Part shown: one piece after another, positions 39,115 to 48,945 of the stretch
How positions within the stretch are numbered: the stretch's first letter is position 1
How the letters are laid out: each line of letters starts with the position of its first letter
Source: Martelella mediterranea
GTDB lineage: Bacteria; Pseudomonadota; Alphaproteobacteria; Rhizobiales; Rhizobiaceae
Assembly: GCF_021021415.1 (NCBI RefSeq)
Contig: NZ_JAINWJ010000047.1
Coordinates: 1 to 64,000, forward strand
DNA length: 64,000 nucleotides
Reading direction: 5' to 3'
Translations under genes and position numbers: made by a program
The notes under the pieces: model-generated
The model's database searches: none
What the model was told of the DNA's origin: nothing
The model's input: only the letters and a program-made list of their open reading frames with translations

Positions 39115-40608
39115 ATGAATAAAAGTAATGATGATAAAGTTCATGGCGCGGTTGGCCGCGGCGCCGATGTCTCTGCCCCGAACTGGACTCCAGTCACCAC
39201 GGTCACGGAGATGGGGACACCTTTCTCACCAAGTTGCGCCCGCTTTAACGGCACCGACTGGGCCGTCTGGCGGGCAAGCTCAGACGGTTATGTCTGGTAT
39301 AACACTGACAACGGTAGCGGCTGGGGTATGGAAATCGGGTATGACGTCTCGACCAACGCGTCACCTGCGATCACGGTATATGACGGCAAGCTTTACCTAT
39401 TTTGGAGCGCCATAGGAGGGGGACGTATCAATTATGCAACTCATGATGGATTCGGGTGGACGACTGGTCCAGGATATCATCTCTCGGGAACCGATACGTA
39501 CTATGGCCCGGCAGCCGCAAGCTGGAACGGCAAGCTTTATGTGGCGTGGAATTCATACACAGATAACACGCTAAGCTATTCCTGGTTCGATGGGAAAAAC
39601 TGGTATAAGCCGCGGAAGACCAGTTATTCGCTTCGGGACAGGCCGGCTCTGGGCGTATTCGACAATACGCTTTATGGCGCCATTGCCACTCTCTCCGCCC
39701 CGGGACTTGTTCCGTTGCGATATGCCAATAGTGAATGGGTCAATGCGGGTTCGGTGCCCGGCGCGCAGAATTATTACGGGCCCGCACTGGCAAGCGACGG
39801 CCAAAAACTGTTGCTGATGTGGGCGGACTATCCTAGTGGGAACTTGATGACATCGACTCTTGCCGATGCCGATAGCCCGACTTGGACGCCGGCGGCAGGA
39901 ACCGCATCGGGGATGAAGACAAGGAACGACTCACCGGCCCTCTGTGGGGATTCAACAGGTTTTCGGGCTGTGTGGACGCCATACGGCCACAGTAACCTTG
40001 TTACGAGTACTCTTGCTTCCAGCCAGCCCACGCCGCCACCGCCGCCGCCAACCACTGATCGCCCGGTCCCGCCGGAAATTGATAACGCGGATCAAAATAA
40101 TGTATCGGGCGTTACCGGGTACAACTATTACGTGACCATAATTGTCACCTCCAGTGAGGGTGATCAGCTCACGAATGTTCAAACACAGGCCAAGTCCAAC
40201 GGCAGTTGGGCCTACACGCTCGATTACACCTTGACCCAGGGCATGACGGTTCAGGCTGTTACGTCCAAGGATAAGGACAGCACTGCATCCGATGCCTATG
40301 TCAAGGTGATCGGCCAGTTTCAAACCGGCCCGTTGAGGATCACCAGTGTCGAAACGGATCAGGTTTCGGGGGTGGCGCCGGACACCGGGCAGGTCATCAA
40401 GGCCTGGAGATTAAGCGATGGGGCGCTGATGGTCCTTTACCCGGTGCCAGCGGCATCACCGACGTCCGATGGGAAAACATTTACCGCCCCCTATGTCAGA
40501 GACATGAAATTGGCCGCCGGCGACCTGCTTTGTGTGGTCTCGCAATTCCCGAAGGACGGAACCATGACCCCGTTCAACAGGCAATATGAGGGCTATCCAG
40601 GGTCTTGA
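39115..40608 (+). CDS. Leaderless beta-propeller plus Ig-like protein (family member A)
   Basis: A 497-residue protein with no signal peptide (MNKSNDDKVHGAVGRG). Residues ~20-310 contain six to seven ~45-residue units with Trp- and Gly-rich strands (GKLYLFWSA, GKLYVAWNS, NTLYGAIAT, KLLLMWADY, FRAVWTPYG), resembling lectin or sialidase-type beta-propellers. A proline linker (PTPPPPPPTTDRPVPPEI) leads to one Ig-like domain (~aa 325-405) and the terminal module shared with neighbours (VIKAWRLSDG ... FNRQYEGYPGS). The ribosome site is GAAGGA. It opens the island; its partner genes B-G have Ig-like domains in place of the propeller. Sugar binding is plausible for the propeller; no catalytic residues can be claimed. 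Confidence 0.8.
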   Translation: MNKSNDDKVHGAVGRGADVSAPNWTPVTTVTEMGTPFSPSCARFNGTDWAVWRASSDGYVWYNTDNGSGWGMEIGYDVSTNASPAITVYDGKLYLFWSAIGGGRINYATHDGFGWTTGPGYHLSGTDTYYGPAAASWNGKLYVAWNSYTDNTLSYSWFDGKNWYKPRKTSYSLRDRPALGVFDNTLYGAIATLSAPGLVPLRYANSEWVNAGSVPGAQNYYGPALASDGQKLLLMWADYPSGNLMTSTLADADSPTWTPAAGTASGMKTRNDSPALCGDSTGFRAVWTPYGHSNLVTSTLASSQPTPPPPPPTTDRPVPPEIDNADQNNVSGVTGYNYYVTIIVTSSEGDQLTNVQTQAKSNGSWAYTLDYTLTQGMTVQAVTSKDKDSTASDAYVKVIGQFQTGPLRITSVETDQVSGVAPDTGQVIKAWRLSDGALMVLYPVPAASPTSDGKTFTAPYVRDMKLAAGDLLCVVSQFPKDGTMTPFNRQYEGYPGS

Positions 40609-40625
40609 GCCGGCATTTCGCTTTT

Positions 40626-40655
40626 CCTGCCTGCGCCGCAGCGGGTGCAGGCAGG
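40626..40655 (+). other. GC-rich hairpin after gene A
   Basis: CCTGCCTGC (40626-40634) pairs with GCAGGCAGG (40647-40655), 17 bases after the stop. No T run follows. An identical stem lies at 38818-38847 in the duplicated fragment. Confidence 0.5.
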
Positions 40656-40817
40656 ATGGCAGCAATCGAGTCTTCGCACACGACAAGACGTGAGATGGTC
40701 CGCGAGCGTTGTCGAGCGGCACATTGTCGACGATGTCGCGGTGACGTGTTCCGCTAAAATGGGACAGATATTCCTGTCTTCGTCTGAATACTGCTCAAAC
40801 GTCTCATCATACAAACA

Positions 40818-40848
40818 CAAAACCCGTCGAGAAAATCGACGGGTTTTG
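40818..40848. terminator. Strong bidirectional terminator between gene A and the second autotransporter
   Basis: CAAAACCCGTCGA (40818-40830) and its exact complement TCGACGGGTTTTG (40836-40848) flank a five-base loop; the A/T-rich outer stem supplies a U run in either direction. It should stop the autotransporter transcript arriving on the minus strand and any read-through from gene A. Confidence 0.85.
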
Positions 40849-40899
40849 CGACTATCTGGGCCGGAGCCTATGCCTCGCCTTTCCTGGTTGATATCAGGC

Positions 40900-43800
40900 C
40901 TACCACTTCACGCGGAAGCCGAGATTGCCGCCGTAGGAGTAGGAGCCGCCGCTGAGGCCGGTGGCGGCGGTGACTTCGCCGTAGACGCCGTAGTTGACGT
41001 TGTTGGTGTCGGTCCAGTCATAGGTTCCGCCGAACCCGATCTCGCCGGTCCAGGGGTCAAGTTCGGACGATGCCGTGAAGGACTGCTCGATCACCGCTTT
41101 CGTCTCGCCCATGAACTCATGGTAGATATTGGCGATGCCGTAGACATTGCCGCGACGGGCGAGGCCATTCGCATCCGTCGATATGAACTCCTTTTCCACC
41201 GCCAGGCCGAGGCGCGCCTTCAGGCTGTCGCCATTGTCGAAGGTCGCATCGTCGTTATAGGCGCCGGTGAAGCTGTCGATGTCGACCGACGACCAGGCGA
41301 GCTGGCCCTGCGGCGTCAGGATCAGATCTTTGCTGTCCAGCAGGAACTGCTGACCGGCTTCCACCGACACCGCGTAACCGAAGGCGTCGGAATTCTCGAC
41401 CCCCTTGTAGAGGTCGTCCGCCTTGAGCTCGCTTGTGTACCAGGTCGCCTGGACCTGGCCGTCGGTGTAGAAGCCATTGTCGCCATACCATGTCAGCGTG
41501 CCGCCGAAGCCGTAGCCATCCGGATGGACCTTGCTGTCGCCATGGACGGAGTCGAACTTGGCCTCACCCGTGCGGTAATGCACCGTCAGCCCGCCGACCA
41601 GAGCGCCCGGCCCGTCATCATAGAACAGCCCGTCCACGCCGGCCTGCATCTCGAAGGTGGAGAGATCGTACTTGTAGCCGGTCGTGGAACTTGTGGGATC
41701 GAGGTGCGAGAAGTCGCCGCTGATGCGTCCCCAGACGTTTTCCAGAGCCGGCGCGGACTGCTGGAGCGGGATCGTGAAGGTGGTCTCGCTTTCGTTCTGA
41801 TCCAAGTTGGGCGTGCCGTCGCCGTCAACGGAGACGCTCGCCTGCGAATAGTAGCCGGGGTCCTTGGGCGTCAGCACCGGCGCCGGCGGCGGAACAATCA
41901 CTTCTCTGCCGAGCCAGGCCCGTTTGCCGACGCGCTGGCGCATGGTCGGCAGTGTGTTCATGTCCAGCAGCGCCGACTGATAGCCTTCGTAAAGCGGCAC
42001 GAAGGGCTGGAGCCGGGGATTCGGTCCCGGTGGTGTCGGCCCCGGAGGCGTCGGTCCCGGAGCGCCGGTCGCCGAAAGGTAGACGCCGGGCGGATAGCCG
42101 TTGCCGGGGTCGCCCTCGAGGCTGTAGACCAGCCCATAGGCATAGATGCCCGATGCCGTCATCTGCTTCTTGTCGAGCGTGAACTCGTTCTTGTCGATAC
42201 CGGTCCCCGTGGTCGTGTCGACGATCAGGATCGCGCCGGGACTGGCGTTCGCACCGATATCGGCGATCTCGAGCTGCGTGACGCCGCCGAGATCCTTCCC
42301 GACGGTCAGCACGTCCGCCTTCAGATCGCCGAAGTCGACGTCCAGGCCAAGCCTGCCGCCATCGCTGGTGTAATCGCCCTCGACGATGAAATTGCCGCCA
42401 TAGGCGCCATCCTGCATCGTCAACAGGCCCTTGTTCGAGAGGTTGCCGTTGAGGGTGAAGCTCTGCCCGGTGCGGGTGCCGCCCATCACACTCGAACCGG
42501 CAAGCATGTAGAGGTCGCCCTTGCCGTTGGCGTTGCCGCCGTCATAGCCGTCGAGCGTCATGCCGTCATCGATGAACTTGATCGCGACATTCTCGTTGAC
42601 GGTGAATTTCTCCCAATTGTTGATGTTGCGACCGGCAACGCTGTCGTTATTGGCGGCGAAGGTGACCTGGTCGACATCGGTTTTGATCTGACTTTCCGGA
42701 GCGCCGCCATCCTCGCCGCCATCCAGAATGGCCGCGGCGAAATTGGCGGAACCCGGCACATAGATCGTGGCCGTATCATTGCCGCCCTGGCCGTAGAACC
42801 CGCTGTTGAGCGTGCCGCCGGACCAGATGAAGTTGTCGGCGCCCTGGTTGGCGGCCGGCGCTTCCGCCGGATCGAAATCGCCGTAAATGTCGCCCGTCCA
42901 GGAACCGCCCGCCAGCGTGAAGGTGGAGTTGCCGCCGCCCATATTTGCCGAGCCGGTGACGTTGCCCCAGGTGGTGAGGTTCATATTGGTGCCGGCCTGA
43001 TCGTCGGCATTGTAGAAGGCATGCTGGCCGGCGGCAGCGGAAGCATCGATGACCAGACCGCCGCCGAAGGTGATCGTGGCCTGGGTCGCCGCCTGACCGG
43101 CGCTCCAGCGCTCGGCAAAGCCGACCGCCGCCTTGGCGTTGCCCGTCGCGGTGATCTTCACGGCATCAAGTGAAACCTTGGTCTCGCCCCCCTGGCTGTA
43201 GGCGCTGACGCCGAAGGCATCGGAACCGGAGACGTTGATCGTGTTGGCGAAAGCATTGTTGCTCGTCGTCACGCTCGCAGTGCCAGACCCAAGCGCTTCG
43301 GCATAAAGGCCATAGGAATTGTCGCCGGACACGGTAAGATGGCCGCTCTGATAGGTGATCTCGGCGTTGCCGGCATTTGCCGCGTCCTGATTGGTCACGT
43401 AAATGCCGTGCGAATTGTCGCCGCTGGTTTGCAAGGTCGCAACATCGCCTTTGAAGGTTGCGGAGCCGCCCTGTGAAGCCACAAGGTAAACACCGTGCGC
43501 GCCCTGGCCCGAAGTGGTGATATTGCTCCCGTTCACCTCTTCACCGGAGAAGGTTGCTGTTACATCGCCTTTGCCATCGTTTTGCGCGTAGATGGCGTGA
43601 GAAGCATCACCGGTGGTGGTGACGTCCGCACTCGCCGTGACTGTGATATCCGACGTATTGCTCGCATTGTCGAGCAGGGCGGCTGCGCCGTAGGAGCCAG
43701 CGCCGCTTGTTTTGAACGTGCCGGCGTTAACCGACAGGTCAATGGAGCCAGAGCCATTGGAATAGGCATAGCCGCCATGAGCGCCGTCTCCCGAGGTCGA

Positions 43801-45504
43801 AAGCTCCTGTCCGCTCGCCGCCCCGTTATTCTGAAGCAGCATGCTGATATTGCCTGCGCCGCCAGTCGTGGCGTAAACGCCATGTGCGCCGTCGCCAAGG
43901 GTTGTCAAGGTACCCTGGTAGTATTTGGCGGTCACGTCGCTATCAACTGCCGTTGCCGCCATGCCGATGGAACCGGCGCCTTCGGTTGCGATCGTACCGC
44001 CCTGGAACCCGGCGAAGGCAGTTGCCCCGGATAGGGCGGCTTCTGCGTAAATGCCATATGCGTTTGCACCATAGGTATTAATGGTTAGCGGTATATTCTC
44101 CTTGCTGACAAAAGCATAAGCTTGACTCCCCACGGCATTGGTGGTGGCGTAGACGGCGTGAGAACCTGTTCCCTTGGTCGGATCTCCTGAATCTCCAGTC
44201 GTCACCGATCCGCCGTGAAGGTAGATGTTTGCCTTGTTGGCATTGTCGGCAGCCCTGATCTGAGCATAGAGGCCGTAGGCGTTGTCGCCTTTTGTTGTTA
44301 CCGTTCCCGCGCTCATATCGATATGTGCCTGGTCAGATCCTCCCATTTTCGCCATAACAGCGTGGCTTCCGTCTCCTTCGGTTGTTACGGTGCCACCGTC
44401 GATGTCGGCATAGGCCTGCCCTGCGGAGTTACCATAGGCGAAAACGCCCGCGGCTGACGCCCCTGTAGTCGTAACCGTTCCACCTTGCAGGTTTACGGTC
44501 GATGTGCTGGTCACGGTGTTGTCGACAGGAAATATGATCGACTGAAGTGCGTTGGCGTAGTCGCCTGAAGTTGTAACGTTCCCGGATTGCATCGTGACAG
44601 AGGCATTCCCGCTGCCGTCATTCATGGCAACTACGGCCGATCCGGTGCCATCACTTCCGTCAGCACCAGTGGCAGAGGCGTCCCCGGTGGTCGAGATTGA
44701 CATGTCGGACACGGTGACCGTGGCATCGTGTGATCCGCCGGAAATGGCAAAGACCGCGGCGGAGTTATCCGCATTCATTGTAATCGAGCCGCCCGATGCT
44801 GTGATGGCGGCGGCATCGTGAAACGAATTCGCCCAAAGGCCGGTTTGTTGCGAAACGCCGATGCCGGCATTGCCGGTGATCGTGCCACCCGTCATCTTGA
44901 TTGTTGAGGAGCCGCTGCCCTCGTTGAACAGGAATGCGCCAAATGACATATCGCCGTTGATGTCGATTGTCCCTCCCGACATGTCGAATTCGTAATCTGC
45001 TGTGGGAGCGCCGTCCTGGGAGCCAATGAAAACGCCGCCGGTCAAAGCGCCATTTGCCTTGAGCGTCCCACTGTCCAGACTGGCGCTGACTTTGCCCTCA
45101 TAGGCCTGGCCCGTAAGATCAACGGCGATCGCGGCGTGGTATTTGTTGTCAATAAGCAAAGTGCTGGGCTTGGACGTTATCGTCCCTGTCCCCGTATCGA
45201 CCTTCACATCGATCGCACCGCTTCCCGAATTGCTAGGCGTGATGTTTACGCCGTCCGTCACGCTGGTGTTGTCGGTAACGGAAAGCTCCAGATTGGTGAC
45301 GCCTGTATAAGTAATGCCCGACGCATAAGGTCCGCTATTGCAACTCACCGTCGGGCCTGTCCCGCACTCATTGTCAGCATAGGCCGCACCGGCGGGAAGG
45401 CCGGCCGCAAGCGCGGCAGCGATGATCGCCCGGGCGGAAACGGACGATGCCATCGAAACGTGCCTTCGTCCAAGGAGGATTAGGTTTCTATTATAGGTCA
45501 ACAT
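40900..45504 (-). CDS. Autotransporter with short glycine/Tyr-rich repeats, 1534 aa
   Basis: Second type Va autotransporter. Start at 45504 (MLTYNRNLILL) behind AGGAGAAACGG; the signal region is long (to about aa 43, AYA-DNE). The passenger is a predicted beta-helix of some 20 units with motifs such as TTGDASHAIYAQ, TSGDNSHGIYVT and VSGDNSYGLYAEA. A Pro-rich linker (PGPTPPGPTPPGPNP) joins it to the linker-barrel part, which contains VWGRISGDFSH-type pertactin sequence and ends GNLGFRVKW with a terminal aromatic. It is unrelated in repeat type to the first autotransporter. It points against the surrounding plus-strand family and has its own AT-rich promoter region and terminator. An adhesin role is inferred. 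Confidence 0.93.
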   Translation of the reverse strand: MLTYNRNLILLGRRHVSMASSVSARAIIAAALAAGLPAGAAYADNECGTGPTVSCNSGPYASGITYTGVTNLELSVTDNTSVTDGVNITPSNSGSGAIDVKVDTGTGTITSKPSTLLIDNKYHAAIAVDLTGQAYEGKVSASLDSGTLKANGALTGGVFIGSQDGAPTADYEFDMSGGTIDINGDMSFGAFLFNEGSGSSTIKMTGGTITGNAGIGVSQQTGLWANSFHDAAAITASGGSITMNADNSAAVFAISGGSHDATVTVSDMSISTTGDASATGADGSDGTGSAVVAMNDGSGNASVTMQSGNVTTSGDYANALQSIIFPVDNTVTSTSTVNLQGGTVTTTGASAAGVFAYGNSAGQAYADIDGGTVTTEGDGSHAVMAKMGGSDQAHIDMSAGTVTTKGDNAYGLYAQIRAADNANKANIYLHGGSVTTGDSGDPTKGTGSHAVYATTNAVGSQAYAFVSKENIPLTINTYGANAYGIYAEAALSGATAFAGFQGGTIATEGAGSIGMAATAVDSDVTAKYYQGTLTTLGDGAHGVYATTGGAGNISMLLQNNGAASGQELSTSGDGAHGGYAYSNGSGSIDLSVNAGTFKTSGAGSYGAAALLDNASNTSDITVTASADVTTTGDASHAIYAQNDGKGDVTATFSGEEVNGSNITTSGQGAHGVYLVASQGGSATFKGDVATLQTSGDNSHGIYVTNQDAANAGNAEITYQSGHLTVSGDNSYGLYAEALGSGTASVTTSNNAFANTINVSGSDAFGVSAYSQGGETKVSLDAVKITATGNAKAAVGFAERWSAGQAATQATITFGGGLVIDASAAAGQHAFYNADDQAGTNMNLTTWGNVTGSANMGGGNSTFTLAGGSWTGDIYGDFDPAEAPAANQGADNFIWSGGTLNSGFYGQGGNDTATIYVPGSANFAAAILDGGEDGGAPESQIKTDVDQVTFAANNDSVAGRNINNWEKFTVNENVAIKFIDDGMTLDGYDGGNANGKGDLYMLAGSSVMGGTRTGQSFTLNGNLSNKGLLTMQDGAYGGNFIVEGDYTSDGGRLGLDVDFGDLKADVLTVGKDLGGVTQLEIADIGANASPGAILIVDTTTGTGIDKNEFTLDKKQMTASGIYAYGLVYSLEGDPGNGYPPGVYLSATGAPGPTPPGPTPPGPNPRLQPFVPLYEGYQSALLDMNTLPTMRQRVGKRAWLGREVIVPPPAPVLTPKDPGYYSQASVSVDGDGTPNLDQNESETTFTIPLQQSAPALENVWGRISGDFSHLDPTSSTTGYKYDLSTFEMQAGVDGLFYDDGPGALVGGLTVHYRTGEAKFDSVHGDSKVHPDGYGFGGTLTWYGDNGFYTDGQVQATWYTSELKADDLYKGVENSDAFGYAVSVEAGQQFLLDSKDLILTPQGQLAWSSVDIDSFTGAYNDDATFDNGDSLKARLGLAVEKEFISTDANGLARRGNVYGIANIYHEFMGETKAVIEQSFTASSELDPWTGEIGFGGTYDWTDTNNVNYGVYGEVTAATGLSGGSYSYGGNLGFRVKW

Positions 45505-46354
45505 TCCGTTTCTCCTGAATGTTTATCGGATTTATATTTCAACAATCTCCTTTTTTGGTTAACAAGCATTTAACTATACTTTATATTTAGTTATTATACT
45601 TAAGAAATTTAGATATTAATAATTTAGAATGTTAATATAATTCTTGTTTTTACTAATAAATATTGCTTCGTGGTGGACTTTAAACGTCAGTTTCCGGCGG
45701 CTTGTCCAGCGCGTGTCGCAAAGCTTGGATGACTGAAAGCTTTGGCTTGGCGATTGCCGGGGCTTGAAGGGCGCTCGATCCAGAGCCCCTCTCCAAAGAA
45801 GCAGGGCCCTCCTGCGGGAATCGCGGGCTGTGAGTTTTCGAAGGTGGATCACAAAAAACACAGCCTATAGCGCAACAGCGTCGCCCTTGGCGGAGCGGGG
45901 AACGTCAGGAGGTGTCTGCCTGTGTCAGTGGGTGGCGCCATTTAAGAATGTCGTTTCATTTTTGACCGCCATGGCTTCTGGCGTCTCGCAGCCGGCGGAA
46001 AAGCGAGTCCGGGGACGGTTGCGCTCCCTGCAGGCCGCGGCTGGCCAGTCTGCACGTCGGTCGTCCGAAAAAAACTATGGCATGCAATTTCAGAATTTAT
46101 CCAGGATTTCCCGGAATCTCTGCGCCGTCCCCATAATATACTGTTTGATATGCGTATTATTTTATTTCGTATGACAATATTTCCCGGAATTTCTGCTGAT
46201 ATTTCTACACTTTATAGGCTGAAAAACTGACAAGTATACCAAAGGTTGCAATGTAATATAGACAACCATAGGTTTATATCGCTATTCTGTAGATGCGCCG
46301 GCCCCCATGCCGCCGTTGAAAGTTTTCAGACATTTTAATTTACGGAGATCCAAC
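45505..46354. other. AT-rich intergenic region between autotransporter 2 and gene B
   Basis: 45505-45660 is very rich in A and T and should hold the promoter of the minus-strand autotransporter. 45660-46080 is GC-richer with short frames on both strands (for example 45764-46174 plus) that match nothing I know. 46090-46340 is again AT-rich and includes the upstream box TGTAATATAGACA (46252-46264) and the leader of gene B. Confidence 0.5.
46252..46272 (+). promoter_or_regulatory. Upstream box of the leaderless family, gene B
   Basis: TGTAATATAGACAACCATAGG: its first 13 bases equal the box of gene A, and its second half (ACAACC-TAGG) equals the box of gene D. Distance from the box core to the start codon is about 90 bases. 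Confidence 0.5.
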
Positions 46355-48571
46355 ATGAATGTGAACGTCCCGGACAAAGCGTCCACTCTCGCAGGGCCTG
46401 ATCGGCCTCTTCCACCTGAGGTGAATTTCACCACCTCAACAGCAACGTTCAGCGGAACGGCTGCGCCTGGCCTGACGATTAAGCTGAGCAGCAATGTCGA
46501 CGGGCAGGCCTCTTCCGTCACCGTCGGCAAGGACGGCAAATGGAAGATCGTGCTGGGCGAAGAGGCGCGCTGGTACACGATCTTCAAGATCTGGTCCTGC
46601 GACAGCAAAAGCGGTCAGGAATCCGACAAGGTACAGTTCACCCTTGGCGGCTACAATCCGAAGCTCGAAGATGTTTATGTCGGCGAAACCGCGGCTTGCG
46701 GCCATGCATCGAAGGACAGCGACATTGCCATTTACGCTTCGAACGGCAAACTGTTCGCGCGTGCGAAGGCAATGTTCGGCCGCGGTTTCTGGCGCGTCAA
46801 ATTTCTCGAGGAGAACATGCCGCAGGCGGGGGACCGCGTTTGCATTATCGCGAAACATCCCAACGGCAATACATCCATGCCGCATTTTACCGAGGTGCAC
46901 GCATTTTCGGTCCGCGAGGCCAGCAATTACCAGTTTGCGGGCTCCGGCGCCCGACCTGGCGACCTGATCCAGCTGCTTGAGGAAGAAAGCGGCGCGTTGA
47001 TCGAGACGGTTGAAGCCAACGATGATGGCAAATGGACCCTCAAGCTCGCCAATCAGATCGAATCCGATGCGCTCACGCGGATTCAGCGCATCCACAAGGA
47101 CGGCACGATTTCCCGCGGGCCGGGCAGAATCTATCTGACTTCTGGTACCGTGGCGCCGACAATCGTCGGCCTCAAATATGACAAGATTTGGGGCACCGGG
47201 CTACCCTACGGCCGGATAATGGTTATGGTCTTTCCCAAGAACAGCCACTCAGCGCTCTCTGGTAAGTACTCGCAGGCGACCGCTGATTCGAGAGGTAACT
47301 GGCAAGCTCCACCGCCGATGCCCCCTCAGTCGGGTTACACTTTCACGGCAACTCAGCAACCATCAGGAATAGGCCCGGCATCCAATTATCACTCCGGCAT
47401 CGAATATGGCACTCCGGTCCCTCTCCCGCCTCTGGTCGGCGGTCTCGAAAATGGGCAGTACAAAGGTTTTGCCAGCCCAGGCAGTATTGTGCTCATTTCA
47501 TCCCCGCAGAACGGGGTTCAGGCCTTTACAGGCACAAATTATGACGGTTCGTTCATTTTTCCCGATCCGGCTACTCTGGGTATACCCAGGAACGAGACTG
47601 CTCTTTTCAACGTTGCCGAAGCAGCAACTGACTATGACACGCCGTGGGCGGTGACTTCACCTTTCACGGGAAGAAATCAAAGTAATGTGCTCTACGTCGA
47701 GCCGCCGGTCATCACCACTGCTGAAACCACTCTGTTTGAGGGTACCGAGGCAACGTTGCCGACAGTGGTACAGATCTACGACGAGAGCACCGGCCAAGGC
47801 CTTATGGACCCCGAAATCGTTGTTCAGTCAGACAACACCTGGAATTCAAATAACACTACGATCGAAGATACGGTCGAGAACGGACACAAAGTCTATGGTC
47901 AAGCGACCTACTCGGACCCGACAATTGGGGACGGGTTGGGGCCGACCTCACAGCCGGGAGACCCTGCCATTGTCGGCATGCCCCAAAGCAATACCAAGAA
48001 GCCGGTCCCGCCGCAAATCACCAGCTGCGACGGTTCATCGATCTATGGCGTGTCTCAGATCAACACCTATGTCTACCTGCACTATGTAGACAGCTATGAT
48101 AATCAGCAGAAGGACCCGCCCAAAATCGGCGTTGCGACACAGGCAGGCCAGAGCAAGACAAACTGGAGATACAATCTACCCGGGCACCCTCTGTCCGGGG
48201 GTAGCAAGGTGTGGGCGACCGCAGAATTTGCCGGTTCTTCGAACCAATCGGACACATATTATCGTACAGTCGGGGACAAGAATGGCGGCCCGCTTTATGT
48301 TGATGAAGTCACCACCAGTTACGTCAAGGGCAGGGCAGGAAGAGCGGGACTGTGGATTCTGGCCTGGCGCACCAGTGATGGCATGCAGCTCGTCAGTCAG
48401 CAAACGGGCAGTAGCGAAAGTTTCACGTTCAATTACGAGAATAGCCTGACCCTGGATGCCAACGACCAGATCAATGTCGTTTCGGCCCTCGCCCCAACGG
48501 GTAACTTCGGGCCCTTCAACCGGCAGGACGAGGGATACATTAATCCCGACGCACCGCCTCGCGGCGCGTAG
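46355..48571 (+). CDS. Leaderless tandem Ig-like protein (family member B)
   Basis: A 738-residue protein without signal peptide, starting at the ATG at 46355 behind TACGGAGATC. It opens with the family's conserved first module (DRPLPPEVNFTTSTATFSGT, then WYTIFKIWSCDSKSGQESDKV), followed by FGRG/AGDRVCIIAKHP and GSGARPGDLIQLLEEESG modules, each an Ig-like sandwich of ~85-95 residues with the usual G-T/S-A-x-P-G and D-G-x-W turns. The middle diverges from its paralogues and is richer in Pro/Tyr. The terminal module is LAWRTSDGMQLV ... FNRQDEGYINPD. Cysteines are few. Bacterial Ig-like domains mostly mediate adhesion or act as spacers; the export route here is unknown. Confidence 0.8.
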   Translation: MNVNVPDKASTLAGPDRPLPPEVNFTTSTATFSGTAAPGLTIKLSSNVDGQASSVTVGKDGKWKIVLGEEARWYTIFKIWSCDSKSGQESDKVQFTLGGYNPKLEDVYVGETAACGHASKDSDIAIYASNGKLFARAKAMFGRGFWRVKFLEENMPQAGDRVCIIAKHPNGNTSMPHFTEVHAFSVREASNYQFAGSGARPGDLIQLLEEESGALIETVEANDDGKWTLKLANQIESDALTRIQRIHKDGTISRGPGRIYLTSGTVAPTIVGLKYDKIWGTGLPYGRIMVMVFPKNSHSALSGKYSQATADSRGNWQAPPPMPPQSGYTFTATQQPSGIGPASNYHSGIEYGTPVPLPPLVGGLENGQYKGFASPGSIVLISSPQNGVQAFTGTNYDGSFIFPDPATLGIPRNETALFNVAEAATDYDTPWAVTSPFTGRNQSNVLYVEPPVITTAETTLFEGTEATLPTVVQIYDESTGQGLMDPEIVVQSDNTWNSNNTTIEDTVENGHKVYGQATYSDPTIGDGLGPTSQPGDPAIVGMPQSNTKKPVPPQITSCDGSSIYGVSQINTYVYLHYVDSYDNQQKDPPKIGVATQAGQSKTNWRYNLPGHPLSGGSKVWATAEFAGSSNQSDTYYRTVGDKNGGPLYVDEVTTSYVKGRAGRAGLWILAWRTSDGMQLVSQQTGSSESFTFNYENSLTLDANDQINVVSALAPTGNFGPFNRQDEGYINPDAPPRGA

Positions 48572-48945
48572 ACGAATGTGGACCAACGGCAGTCTTCTGC
48601 CGCCGTTGCGGCCCTGCGCACCGACCCGAACATCAGAATCGACCTGAGGGCCGATGCGCAACCCCAACAGATCAAAGCGTCGGGCGGTTCAGCAAAACCG
48701 CCCGCCGTTTCGGGCAGCAGCCGGCACGAATGCCGGCTGTCTTTCACACCGGGCCGTCCGGTCAATCTGCTGACCAGCGAACAGACCTTCTGCTGCGGGT
48801 CATCAATGGAACAGCAACGGGCGCGCACCGGGCAGCCCCCGGCACGACTGCCCGACGAAATACAACCTGGGATTATAAATCCTGTTCGCACCACACCATG
48901 GGTTTATCGAGCAGCTTCAACCCAAATATTCTTATGGAGAGCACA
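48572..48945. other. Spacer between B and C with two hairpins
   Basis: Two GC-rich stem-loops follow gene B: CGGGCGGTT/AACCGCCCG (48681-48704) and CAGCCGGCA/TGCCGGCTG (48718-48739, then TCTTTC). Further on, ATACAACCTGG (48860-48870) resembles the upstream box of the other family genes, 76 bases before the gene C start. A long upstream extension of gene C's frame covers part of this spacer, but no ribosome site supports it. Confidence 0.55.

Noticed and set aside
40645-43173. 842-codon plus-strand frame opposite the second autotransporter
   Set aside because: Translation is Val/Ala/Gly/Arg low-information sequence antisense to a clear autotransporter barrel; a shadow.
45764-46174. 136-codon plus-strand frame before gene B
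   Set aside because: Crosses from GC-rich to AT-rich sequence with no ribosome site or domain, and its codon use is unlike either neighbour.
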